Below are positions 17,092 through 24,669 of a stretch of DNA of 46,099 bases, one piece after another; positions within the stretch are counted from its first letter, which is position 1, and every line of letters starts with the position of its first letter. The translations under genes were made by a program, and so were the position numbers. A model generated the notes under the pieces. The model was not told the origin of the DNA. It worked only from the letters and a program-made list of their open reading frames with translations, and did not search any database. The stretch comes from Verrucomicrobiia bacterium (GTDB taxonomy: Bacteria; Verrucomicrobiota; Verrucomicrobiia; Opitutales; Cerasicoccaceae), in assembly GCA_030425485.1 (NCBI GenBank), contig JAUIAM010000028.1:1-46099 (forward strand), read 5' to 3'.

Positions 17092-18486
17092 CTACCTATT
17101 TGTCTCCAAAAGAGACTGGAGAAATGTCAGGCCAGCTTCTAGCTCATCGAAGACGCCGTCGAGCTGGGCTTCGTAGCACGCATCGAGCAGGGGCTTGAAA
17201 TGCGGGCCGGGTTTGAGCCCCGCATCGATGAGGTGGCGTCCCTGCACGATGGGCTCGGGGGCGGCGTCTTTCACAGCGAGTGTTTCAGCGCGCTCGAGCA
17301 GCCAGTCCCCGGCGGGAAAGTCCGCGCTGAGGGGCGGACGTCCTCCCATGTCGGCCTGGGCGACACGGACAAGGCGGTCGATGCGTCCGACCTTGCGGGC
17401 GAGGCGGCGCACGGCGGTATCACTGGCCTGGGCCTCGTGGAGCATGGCCGGGCGCATGTGGGTTTCTACCAAAATAAGCACATCCTCGATGAGTTGCTGG
17501 TGTCGGGTGAGGCGGCGCAAAAAGGTCTCGGCGGGTACGATGCCCTCGACCTCATGCCGCGGTGAGCGGATGCGTCCGTCCTCGTCGGTATAGGTGGTGG
17601 CGGGCTTGCCCAGGTCGTGGCAGAGCACGGCGAGCCCGATCACGAGGTCCTCGTAGTCATCGCCAATGCGCTGACGTGCGAAGGCGTCCATGCAGTGCAG
17701 GGTATGGACCCAGACGTCGCCCTCTGGGTGCCACTTGGGGTCTTGGTGGCAGCCATCGAGCGCGGCTAGCTCGGGGTAGTACTGGAGCCAGCCGGAGTTT
17801 TTTAGAAAGTGCAAACCGCGGGAGGGGGTCTTACCCTTGCGTATGAGTTTGCTCCACTCCTCGAAGAGGCGTTCGGCGGGAAGGTTTTCCGGGGTGATGC
17901 GCTGGCAGAGGGTGAGGGTTTCCGGGGCTATCTCCAGGTCGAAGCGCGCGAGGAACTGCATGGCGCGCAGCACGCGCAGGGGGTCTTCGCTGAACTTGTC
18001 CGAGGTGTGGCGCAGGATGCGTTTTTCGAGGTCACGTTGGCCGCCAAAGGGATCGATGAGCTCGTGAGTGAGGGGGTCGTAGGAGAGGGCGTTGAGGGTA
18101 AAGTCCCGGCGCGAGGCAGCTTCGGTAGGAGACATCAAGGGGTCGCCCGTGACCGCGAATCCGCCGTGCCCGGTGCCGACTTTCGACTCGCGGCGGGGCA
18201 GGCTGACGTCCAGGTCGAGCCCGCGCAGCTTGTAGACCCCGAAAGCGCGGCCCACAGCGTTGACGCGGAAGTGCTGCTTGAGGAGCGAAGATAGCTGCTG
18301 TTCGGGCAGGCCGTAGATTTCCATGTCGGCATCCTTTGAGGGAAGACCGAGGAGGGCGTCGCGCACACATCCTCCGACAAAGACAGCCCTGCCGCCGGCC
18401 TTGCGTACCCATTGCGCCAGCTCGCACCCGGCGCGAAACTCATCACTGTGCAGGGTTTTATCGAGGTTGAGGGGAGAGGCTGGCAT
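17092..18486 (-). CDS. CCA-adding enzyme / poly(A) polymerase-type nucleotidyltransferase with HD domain
   Basis: A 464-aa class II tRNA nucleotidyltransferase family protein. The head domain has AVFVGGCVRDALLGLPSKDADMEIYGL (GG motif and catalytic DxD near residues 35-60), DLDVSLPR and RRDFTLNALSYD near 127-138. RVLRAMQFLARF follows in the neck. A C-terminal HD domain (VLCHDLGKPATTY near 290) suggests extra phosphohydrolase activity, as in E. coli CCA. The enzyme adds or repairs the CCA end of tRNAs. An A-adding or poly(A) polymerase role cannot be excluded by eye, so I leave the symbol empty. It diverges from cysH, with about 95 bp between starts. Confidence 0.88.
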   Translation of the reverse strand: MPASPLNLDKTLHSDEFRAGCELAQWVRKAGGRAVFVGGCVRDALLGLPSKDADMEIYGLPEQQLSSLLKQHFRVNAVGRAFGVYKLRGLDLDVSLPRRESKVGTGHGGFAVTGDPLMSPTEAASRRDFTLNALSYDPLTHELIDPFGGQRDLEKRILRHTSDKFSEDPLRVLRAMQFLARFDLEIAPETLTLCQRITPENLPAERLFEEWSKLIRKGKTPSRGLHFLKNSGWLQYYPELAALDGCHQDPKWHPEGDVWVHTLHCMDAFARQRIGDDYEDLVIGLAVLCHDLGKPATTYTDEDGRIRSPRHEVEGIVPAETFLRRLTRHQQLIEDVLILVETHMRPAMLHEAQASDTAVRRLARKVGRIDRLVRVAQADMGGRPPLSADFPAGDWLLERAETLAVKDAAPEPIVQGRHLIDAGLKPGPHFKPLLDACYEAQLDGVFDELEAGLTFLQSLLETNR

Positions 18487-18580
18487 ATTGGCTGGTGGCT
18501 TGCTAAACTAAACTTTACTAATTTACCTATAAAAGTAAGGATTGCTTGCTTTTTACGTCTACTCAAGCATGATGCTAACC

Positions 18581-19291
18581 ATGGATTTAGACCTCAAGCG
18601 GGAAAATGAGCGCCTCAGCGAACTGTCTGCAGCCGAGCGGATACGCTGGGCGCATCAGCAGTGGGGTGACAAGCTTGTCATGAGCACGAGCTTTGGCGTG
18701 CAGTCCGCCGTCCTCCTGCATATGGCTAACTCCGTCGTTCCAGGTATCCCGATCATCTTTGTCGATACGGGTTACCTTTTCCCCGAGACCTACCGCTTTG
18801 CCGATGAGCTCACGCGCAACCTCGACCTGAACCTCAAGACCTACTCGGCTCTGCGCACACCTGCCCAGCAGGAGGCTCTGGACGGGAAGCGCTGGGAGAG
18901 TGACATGAAAGCTCTCGAAGCCTACAATTTAGAGAACAAGGTCGAGCCCATGAATCGCGCCCTGCAGGAGCTTGAGGCCGAAGCCTGGATCTCCGGCCTG
19001 CGCCGGGTGCAGAGCTCGACCCGCCAGCATCTGCGTCCGCTGGAGCGGCAGAGCCAGACCTATAAGGCTTATCCCATCATCGACTGGACGGACCGCGATA
19101 TTTACGAATACCTCACGGCCAACAATCTGCCGTATCACCCGCTCTGGGATCAAGGCTATGTCTCGGTGGGCGACTGGCACAGCACCTCGAAGCTGGAAGC
19201 CGGCATGAGCGAGGAGGAAACCCGCTTCAACGGGCGCAAGCGCGAGTGCGGCCTGCACACTGTCAGCGACAAGGTCGACTTCCAAATCTGA
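18581..19291 (+). CDS. cysH: Phosphoadenylyl-sulfate (PAPS) reductase
   Basis: A 236-aa member of the PAPS/APS reductase family, which reduces activated sulfate to sulfite using thioredoxin. The PP-loop-like nucleotide site is [14 protein letters not shown] near residues 34-47. A substrate-binding stretch, [11 protein letters not shown], lies near 139, and the catalytic cysteine is in KRECGLHT near residue 223. The extra CC and CxxC cysteines that bind an Fe4S4 cluster in APS reductases are missing, so PAPS is the expected substrate. No other assimilation genes are adjacent. Start choice: ATG at 18581. Two upstream ATGs (18569, 18572) are possible. The upstream gap holds TTACT and AGTAA arms 14 bases apart, a possible operator. 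Confidence 0.9.
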   Translation: MDLDLKRENERLSELSAAERIRWAHQQWGDKLVMSTSFGVQSAVLLHMANSVVPGIPIIFVDTGYLFPETYRFADELTRNLDLNLKTYSALRTPAQQEALDGKRWESDMKALEAYNLENKVEPMNRALQELEAEAWISGLRRVQSSTRQHLRPLERQSQTYKAYPIIDWTDRDIYEYLTANNLPYHPLWDQGYVSVGDWHSTSKLEAGMSEEETRFNGRKRECGLHTVSDKVDFQI

Positions 19292-19519
19292 GCGGGTGGC
19301 ACCCGCTGGCAAGGAAGGGCTTCGCCCTTACGGCACTGCGTGCCTATCCCGGGGGCGAGCTAAGTTTCTCGTATACGTTTTGGGGTGCAACCCAGTTTGG
19401 ATGCTCCTCTAGCATTAGGGCCTTCAGCGACGCTGAAGGCCCTAATGCTAGACGCGATGCGGTAGCATCGAAAGTGCAGGCCATGCCTGCTGCGGGGTTT
19501 GGGGGCGCATAGCCCCCAA
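19291..19519. repeat. Hairpin island: a run of perfect short hairpins between cysH and galE
   Basis: Seven or eight perfect hairpins follow one another with little between them: AGCGGGT-GGC-ACCCGCT (19291-19307), AAGGGC-TTC-GCCCTT (19315-19329), GGCAC-TGC-GTGCC (19332-19344), a weak GGGT-GCA-ACCC (19383-19393), the 45-nt palindrome (19408-19452), CGATGC-GGTA-GCATCG (19455-19470), GCAGGC-CAT-GCCTGC (19476-19490), and TTGGGGGC with GCCCCCAA (19499-19519). Most have three-base loops. No gene is evident. Open frames through it on both strands are by-products of the palindromes. Confidence 0.7.
19408..19452. repeat. 45-nt perfect palindrome with single central base
   Basis: Bases 19408-19429 and 19431-19452 are exact reverse complements (22 bp each) around a single A at 19430. 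The arms begin TCTAGCATTAGGG. In RNA it would form a very stable hairpin, and in DNA it could extrude as a cruciform. There is no T run after it. Confidence 0.85.
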
Positions 19520-19550
19520 GATTTATAGCAAGCATTTCGGAGACAGGACA

Positions 19551-20540
19551 CTAGTCGCCGAAGCCGTCCGGGTGGGCGGAGTGCCAGGCCCAGGCGGTTT
19601 CGACGATCTTTTCCACGGAGTCAAATTCGACCTTCCAGCCCAGTTCGGACTTGGCCTTGGAGGAGTCGGCGTAGAGGGCGGGGGGATCGCCCGCGCGGCG
19701 CTCAACTTCGACGATCTTGACCTGCTTGCCGGAGACCTTTTCCACCGCCTCGATGACTTCGCGCACGCTGTAGGGGGTGCCGGTGCCGAGGTTGTAGAAG
19801 CAGCCCGTGCCGGGGGTGGCCAGCTTATCAAAGACGGCGATGTGGGCGCGGGAGAGGTCGTCCACGTGGACGTAGTCACGCAGACAGGTGCCGTCCGGCG
19901 TGTCGTAGTCTGTGCCAAAGATTTTGATGTTCTCGCGCTTGCCGAGGGCGGCATCGATCACGAGCGGGATAAGGTGCGTCTCAGGGTTGTGGTCTTCGCC
20001 GATGGAGCCGTCTGTGGCTGCTCCGGCGGCGTTAAAGTAGCGGAAAGCGGCAAAGCTCAGGCCGTCGGAGTGGGCGAGGGCCTTGAGGGCGTTTTCGACG
20101 TCGAGTTTGGTCTGGCCGTAGGGGTTGATGGGGGCCTGCGGCATGGTCTCGACGATGGGCAGGCTGGGCGGTACGCCGTAGGTGGCGCAGGTGGAGGAGA
20201 AGACGAACTTTTTCACGCCCTCGGCCAGCATGGCTTCGAGCAGGCGCAGGGTGGCAATAAAGTTGTTATCGTAGTACTTGAGCGGCTTTTCGACCGACTC
20301 GCCCACGTAGGCAAAGGCGGCAAAGTGCATGACGAGCTCGATTTTTTCCTCGGAGAGGATCTTGCGCATGGCGTCGACATTGCCCAGATGGTCCGTGTAG
20401 AACGGTATCTCCGGTGCCACGGCCTTGCGGTGGCCAAAGACAAGGTTGTCAACCACGACCGGTTCGTGCCCGGCGGCGACGAGCTGTCGCACGCAGTGAC
20501 TGCCAATGTAACCGGCTCCCCCTACAACGAGTACTTTCAT
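19551..20540 (-). CDS. galE: UDP-glucose 4-epimerase
   Basis: A 329-aa extended short-chain dehydrogenase/reductase that interconverts UDP-glucose and UDP-galactose with bound NAD. The NAD loop is VLVVGGAGYIGSHCVRQL at residues 3-20. The catalytic Ser/Thr lies in FVFSSTCATYG near 115 and the Tyr-Lys pair in INPYGQTKLDVEN near 139. RYFNAAGA, LRDYVHVDDL and the substrate-binding NLGTGTPYSVREVI complete the family pattern. Galactose units for lipopolysaccharide or exopolysaccharide are the likely use, fitting the nucleotidyltransferase further along. I take the ATG at 20540, which puts the NAD loop at the N-terminus. A start 12 codons earlier has no family support. Confidence 0.93.
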   Translation of the reverse strand: MKVLVVGGAGYIGSHCVRQLVAAGHEPVVVDNLVFGHRKAVAPEIPFYTDHLGNVDAMRKILSEEKIELVMHFAAFAYVGESVEKPLKYYDNNFIATLRLLEAMLAEGVKKFVFSSTCATYGVPPSLPIVETMPQAPINPYGQTKLDVENALKALAHSDGLSFAAFRYFNAAGAATDGSIGEDHNPETHLIPLVIDAALGKRENIKIFGTDYDTPDGTCLRDYVHVDDLSRAHIAVFDKLATPGTGCFYNLGTGTPYSVREVIEAVEKVSGKQVKIVEVERRAGDPPALYADSSKAKSELGWKVEFDSVEKIVETAWAWHSAHPDGFGD

Positions 20541-20650
20541 GCGCGGCAGCTTGGCGGGCGAAAAGGACGAGCGCAACCCGGAAGCCGCAGATATTTTATC
20601 GGCCTAGACAGTGTGGGGTGCTTCTCAGCTTTATTTTTGTCTGGAATTTT

Positions 20651-20677
20651 TCACGCAGAGGCGCAAAGCCGCAAAGT
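20651..20677 (+). repeat. Forward copy of the periodic intergenic repeat
   Basis: TCACGCAGAGGCGCAAAGCC then GCAAAGT. It shows the same roughly 9-base period as the copies at 3137 and 10300. Confidence 0.6.
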
Positions 20678-20828
20678 GACTCAAGCTATGGATGTTATAT
20701 GGCCAATGGATTTTTTATCGCGTTTCAGCTCATCTGCTGCCGACGATTTCTTAGCTCTGTGAGATTATGATTTGTGGCAAAATCCGACAACAAATAACGA
20801 ATATTTAATGAGTTTTTAATATGCGCTG

Positions 20829-20837
20829 TGCTAGATT
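20829..20837 (+). promoter_or_regulatory. Extended -10 element close to a start codon
   Basis: TGCTAGATT ends ten bases before the ATG at 20847. Transcription from it would begin at or next to the start codon, giving a leaderless or nearly leaderless mRNA. No good -35 is seen. The same 12-mer (CTGTGCTAGATT) precedes the small Cys-rich gene. Confidence 0.4.
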
Positions 20838-20846
20838 CATGGCGCT

Positions 20847-21470
20847 ATGTTTAAAACGCTCAACCTTACCCTGCGTCTGCCGCTTCTGGTCGCCGTAATG
20901 TTCATTGCTGCGGCAGCTCCGGCTTCCGCCCTTGTCTTGGTCATCAACACGACGGCGCAGACCATCTCGCTCTCGGGTAACGACCTCTTCGTTGACCTGA
21001 CCGGTGATACGGAGTACCCGTATTGGCTGCGCTTTCGCACCAACACGAACACGACCGGGTCCTACGGTGGTGCTTACATCGACGCGGGTTTTGCCACGGT
21101 CAACGGGGTGGGGAATATCGACGACAACGGCGCTGTCGAGTCGGACATCAATATCAAGTCCAATGGTCGCGTGCTGGACCTGACCCTGGCCTTTCCCACC
21201 GATCAGGAAACCTTGGAGGGCTATTTGATCGCGGGCACACCTTTTTACTACGGAGACTGGGGCACTTTTACTAATTATCTCGGTGACGGCTCGCTCGTGA
21301 ACGGTACGACCTTGTCGCCCTACATGCCCAATCCAGAGCAGACGTTTCCGCTGGACGAGAATCCGACCATCACGGTGCAGGTCGTGGTGCCGGAGGTGAA
21401 GTCTGCGGCCCTGCTGCTCGGGCTCGGGGCCGCCGGGGTACTGGCCTTGCGTGGCCGTCGCCGAGTTTAG
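20847..21470 (+). CDS. Secreted protein with PEP-CTERM-like sorting tail
   Basis: A 207-aa exported protein. The signal peptide covers residues 1-29 (ending IAAAAPASA). The mature part is rich in Thr, Asn, Gly and Asp with beta-strand character. The C-terminus has VVVPEVKSAALLLGLGAAGV, then LALRGRRRV: a short VPE motif, a hydrophobic helix and an Arg cluster. This is the tripartite form of PEP-CTERM signals, which exosortase cuts, although the strict V-P-E-P is degenerate here. Such proteins are usually tied to exopolysaccharide production. The function of the mature part is unknown. No exosortase gene is in this window. The start has no ribosome binding site and a strong terminator follows. 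Confidence 0.8.
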   Translation: MFKTLNLTLRLPLLVAVMFIAAAAPASALVLVINTTAQTISLSGNDLFVDLTGDTEYPYWLRFRTNTNTTGSYGGAYIDAGFATVNGVGNIDDNGAVESDINIKSNGRVLDLTLAFPTDQETLEGYLIAGTPFYYGDWGTFTNYLGDGSLVNGTTLSPYMPNPEQTFPLDENPTITVQVVVPEVKSAALLLGLGAAGVLALRGRRRV

Positions 21471-21549
21471 CCTTTTGCGGCAGTTTGCAGGGGACATGTC
21501 CCTTGCTCATAGTGTGCAGTAGTTAGTAGCGATATGCCGCAAAATTGTG

Positions 21550-21583
21550 CAGCCCCTGTGTAGCCAACAGGGGCTGTTTTTTT
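21550..21583 (+). terminator. Rho-independent terminator after the PEP-CTERM-like gene
   Basis: CAGCCCCTG (21550-21558) pairs perfectly with CAGGGGCTG (21568-21576), with one more T-A pair at the loop, followed by seven T. Confidence 0.9.
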
Positions 21584-21672
21584 CGATGAACTCGACTCAA
21601 CTTGGCCCGGTGGGCATTTTCCCCTTTCCCGATGGCAATTTTTCCCTAAGAGTTATCCTTTCTCACGGATAG

Positions 21673-22917
21673 ATGGATACCTCAACCCGCATAGTTATTA
21701 CCGGCATTGGGCTTACAGCCCCCAATGGCAATACCCTGGCCGAGTACCGCAAGAACCTCCTCGACGGCGTGGCCCGCGTGCAGAACATCGAGGTCCGTCA
21801 CATGGGCCAAATGCACGCCGGGGTGTGCGACTTTGACCCGCTCAAGTACCAGAAACGCAAGGAGCTGCGCAACGGCACCCGCGTGGGCAGCGTGTCCATC
21901 TACTGCGCCCGCGAGGCCGTGAACGACTGCGGGATCGACTTTGAGGCGCTGGATAAGAGCCGGATCGGCGTCTACCTCGGCGTGACCGAGCACGGCAACG
22001 TCGAAACGGAGAACGAAATCCACAACATTTCGCAGTTTAACTACGACACGAAGTTCTGGACTCACCACCATAACCCCCGCACCGTGGCCAACAACCCGGC
22101 GGGCGAGGTGACCATGAACATGGGCATCACCGGGCCGCACTACACCATCGGGGCGGCCTGCGCTGCGGGTAATGCCGGGCTCATCCAGGCCGCGCAAATG
22201 CTCATGCTGGGCGATTGCGACTTCGCTCTGGCCGGAGGTGTCAGCGAGAGCATCCACACTTTCGGTATTTTTGCCGGGTTTAAAAACCAGGGCGCACTGG
22301 CCCACCACGAAGACCCGAATCAGGCCAGTCGGCCCTTTGACCAGGACCGCAACGGCATCGTGGTCAGCGAGGGCGGATGTATCTACACCCTTGAGCGGCT
22401 CGAAGACGCCCAGGCTCGCGGGGCGAACATCATCGGCGAGCTGGCCGGATGGTGCATCAACTCCGACGCCACGGACGCCGTGTTGCCCAACCCGGAGCGT
22501 CAGGCCCAGTGTATGAACATGGCCCTGAAGCGTGCCGGCATGCGCCCGCAGGACATCGGCATCGTCAGCACCCACGCCACAGCCACGCCGCAGGGCGACA
22601 TCCAGGAAATCAAGGCCGTGCGCGAAGTTTTTAGCGATTGCCCCAACACTTGGGTGAACAACACCAAGAGCTACATCGGCCACGCCATGGGCGCGGCGGG
22701 CGCGCTCGAGTTGGCTGGGAATTTACCCTCGTTTGAGGACGGAATCGTCCACCCAACGATCAATGTGGATAATCTTGACCCGGCATGCGAATTCCCCACG
22801 CTGGTCCTGAACAAACCGAAATCGGTGGGCAGGGTTGACAGCATCCTCAACAACTCTTTCGGTATGCTCGGAATCAATTCCGCTCTCATCATTAAGCGCT
22901 ACGAGCCCAACACGTAA
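21673..22917 (+). CDS. Beta-ketoacyl-ACP synthase (FabF-like)
   Basis: A 414-aa condensing enzyme with the complete KAS II catalytic triad: Cys163 in TIGAACAAGNAG, His301 in VSTHATATPQGD and His337 in KSYIGHAMGAAGALE. It catalyses the decarboxylating condensation of malonyl-ACP with an acyl chain. It differs from housekeeping FabF in its long middle insert (ETENEIHNISQFNYDTKFWT near 111-130), and it sits with its own ACP and a CrtI-like oxidoreductase rather than with fabD/fabG/acpP. A specialised fatty acid or polyene role is therefore likely. Fifteen bases separate its stop from the ACP start, so they are co-transcribed. The alternative is that this is the cell's ordinary FabF. Confidence 0.88.
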   Translation: MDTSTRIVITGIGLTAPNGNTLAEYRKNLLDGVARVQNIEVRHMGQMHAGVCDFDPLKYQKRKELRNGTRVGSVSIYCAREAVNDCGIDFEALDKSRIGVYLGVTEHGNVETENEIHNISQFNYDTKFWTHHHNPRTVANNPAGEVTMNMGITGPHYTIGAACAAGNAGLIQAAQMLMLGDCDFALAGGVSESIHTFGIFAGFKNQGALAHHEDPNQASRPFDQDRNGIVVSEGGCIYTLERLEDAQARGANIIGELAGWCINSDATDAVLPNPERQAQCMNMALKRAGMRPQDIGIVSTHATATPQGDIQEIKAVREVFSDCPNTWVNNTKSYIGHAMGAAGALELAGNLPSFEDGIVHPTINVDNLDPACEFPTLVLNKPKSVGRVDSILNNSFGMLGINSALIIKRYEPNT

Positions 22918-22932
22918 CTACAACGACGATTT

Positions 22933-23196
22933 ATGACTAAGGACGACATCAAGCAGATCGTGCTCGATATTATCGCGGAGATCGCCCCCGACGAAGATCT
23001 CTCCGACGTAAAGCCCGAGGTACGGCTGCGCGACCAGTTGGAGCTGGATTCGATGGATTTTCTCGACATTGTAATGGAGCTGCGCAAGCAGTATGGCATC
23101 GAAGTGCCCGAAGCCGATTACCCGGAGCTGGCCTCGCTCGATAGCTGTGCCAATTACCTGGAGCCCAAGTTTGCCGCTCTCGGCACCAAGGCCTAA
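22933..23196 (+). CDS. Acyl carrier protein
   Basis: An 87-aa acidic protein with the ACP four-helix pattern. The phosphopantetheine attachment site is Ser40 in QLELDSMDFLDIV (DSM in place of the common DSL). Helix I is KDDIKQIVLDIIAEIAP, and the later part contains IEVPEADYPELASLDSCANYL. It would carry acyl chains for the ketosynthase just upstream and perhaps present them to the oxidoreductase downstream. The spacing to the oxidoreductase is 58 bp. It diverges from housekeeping AcpP sequences (which have DSLDTVELVM), in keeping with a dedicated pathway. Confidence 0.9.
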   Translation: MTKDDIKQIVLDIIAEIAPDEDLSDVKPEVRLRDQLELDSMDFLDIVMELRKQYGIEVPEADYPELASLDSCANYLEPKFAALGTKA

Positions 23197-23254
23197 GCGT
23201 TTTTTCCACATGGCGTGTGTGCAAACGCGCGGTTGTTTCTGAACGGGGTTCATC

Positions 23255-24643
23255 TTGGCCGAGCGTTACGACAGCATTATTATCGGAGCCGGATTTGCCG
23301 GGCTTGCCGCAGGTATTCGTCTGGCCCAGTTTCAGGAGCGGGTGCTTATCCTGGAGTCGCACTTCATCCCCGGCGGGTTGAACTCGTACTACTTTCGCGG
23401 GGGCAAGGATAAGCTCTTTAACACCGGGCTACACACGGTAACGAACTTCAACGCGAAGAACCGACGTTGGGGTTTTGGGCTGATCTGCCGCAACCTCGGT
23501 ATCCCCGCGTCGGAGTTTTCCCTCGTGCCGCCCAGTCGCCCCTCACTGATTGAGGTGCCCGGTGCGGGGCTGGATTTTAACAACGATCTGGATGTCCTGC
23601 GTGGGTCCATAGCGGAGCGTTTTCCGGCTGAAGTGGAGGCCTTCGATCGCTTTTGCACGGACATGAGCCAGCTTGAGGATGTCCAGCGCCTTTACGGCAT
23701 CGGCAGCCGCACCTGGCTGGAGGAGTATTTTCGCGACCCTGTCCTGATGGACCTGTTGGAGCTGCCGGTTTACATCTATGGCGGCTATAGCGAAAAGCAG
23801 ATTGATGCGGCGACGTTCAGCACGGTATTTCGCTCGATTTTCCTCGAAGGCTGTAGTTCGCCGCCGGACATCAAGCACATCCTCGACCTGCTCATCAAGC
23901 GCTTCAAATCGCTCGGGGGCGAACTCAAGATGCGCAAGCGCGTGGCCCGGATCGACTGCGAGGGTGGGGCATTTCGCGCGGTGGAGTTGGCGGACGGCAC
24001 GCGCATTGAGGCGGACCGCTGCCTGTCCTCGGCGGGATTGTGTGAGACGGGCCAGCTCGCCGGAGAAGTCTGGGGCCGCACCTGTCCGCTGTCCGTGTTT
24101 GAGACGGTGGTATCAGTCAACGCCCCCATGACGGACTTGCAGGCCGACTACACGCTGCAGCTCATTTCGGAGCAAGAGCGCTTCGACTGGAAAGCACCGG
24201 ATGAGCGGGGCGCGTTCGACCACCTCACGCTGGCAGCCTCGGCCTTCTACGATTTTGCCGAAGAGCCCCACGCCAAGCACTTCAAGATCGGCTGTTTCCA
24301 AAAAGGCGAGCTCTGGCTCGGGCTGGATGAGGAAACCTATCAGCGTGAAAAAAATCACCTCGAAGAGCGCCTGCTTCAAGTCCTGCTCGCGCGATACCCG
24401 GGGCTGCGAGATGTGGAGGCGGAGCACTGCGAATCGCTGACTCCCCGCACGGTAGTGACTTACACCAGCCATCTCAACGGCGGGATTTATGGTGGGGCAG
24501 AGAAAACTTTTGACGGCACCACAGCCGTACAGGACCTCTTTATCATCGGGAATGACCAGGGCGGCATCGGTATCATGGGTGCGCTGACCAGCGGAGTGGT
24601 TGTGTCCAACTTTCAAGTTATCCTCAAGTCAGCCAGAACCTAG
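23255..24643 (+). CDS. CrtI/CrtISO-like FAD-dependent oxidoreductase
   Basis: A 462-aa flavoprotein of the phytoene desaturase / carotenoid isomerase superfamily. The dinucleotide-binding site is SIIIGAGFAGLAAGIRLAQ at residues 7-25, followed by ESHFIPGGLNSYYFRGG. The C-terminal FAD motif is DLFIIGNDQGGIGIMGALTSG near 430-450. The family desaturates, isomerises or saturates polyene chains and some members act on other lipids. Its place after a ketosynthase and ACP suggests an acyl-chain substrate, which is an inference. The start is TTG at 23255, required because no in-frame ATG lies before the FAD motif, and it gives the usual short N-terminus. Confidence 0.83.
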   Translation: MAERYDSIIIGAGFAGLAAGIRLAQFQERVLILESHFIPGGLNSYYFRGGKDKLFNTGLHTVTNFNAKNRRWGFGLICRNLGIPASEFSLVPPSRPSLIEVPGAGLDFNNDLDVLRGSIAERFPAEVEAFDRFCTDMSQLEDVQRLYGIGSRTWLEEYFRDPVLMDLLELPVYIYGGYSEKQIDAATFSTVFRSIFLEGCSSPPDIKHILDLLIKRFKSLGGELKMRKRVARIDCEGGAFRAVELADGTRIEADRCLSSAGLCETGQLAGEVWGRTCPLSVFETVVSVNAPMTDLQADYTLQLISEQERFDWKAPDERGAFDHLTLAASAFYDFAEEPHAKHFKIGCFQKGELWLGLDEETYQREKNHLEERLLQVLLARYPGLRDVEAEHCESLTPRTVVTYTSHLNGGIYGGAEKTFDGTTAVQDLFIIGNDQGGIGIMGALTSGVVVSNFQVILKSART

Positions 24644-24669
24644 ACGGAATAAAACTGTCTCTACAGGTA

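Larger units (their letters stand above)
20541..20846. other. Intergenic region between galE and the PEP-CTERM-like gene
   Basis: No gene is seen. It holds one copy of the periodic repeat (20651-20677) and an AT-rich stretch from about 20760 that ends in the extended -10 element of the downstream gene. Confidence 0.5.

Noticed and set aside
18487-18580. SAM or sulfate-related riboswitch upstream of cysH
   Set aside because: The 95-bp gap is AT-rich with only a weak TTACT/AGTAA inverted pair, and no riboswitch core could be found.
19246-19512. 88-aa frame after cysH on the plus strand, with similar frames on the minus strand
   Set aside because: It runs through the hairpin island. The mirror-image frames on both strands are expected from the palindromes, and there is no start signal.
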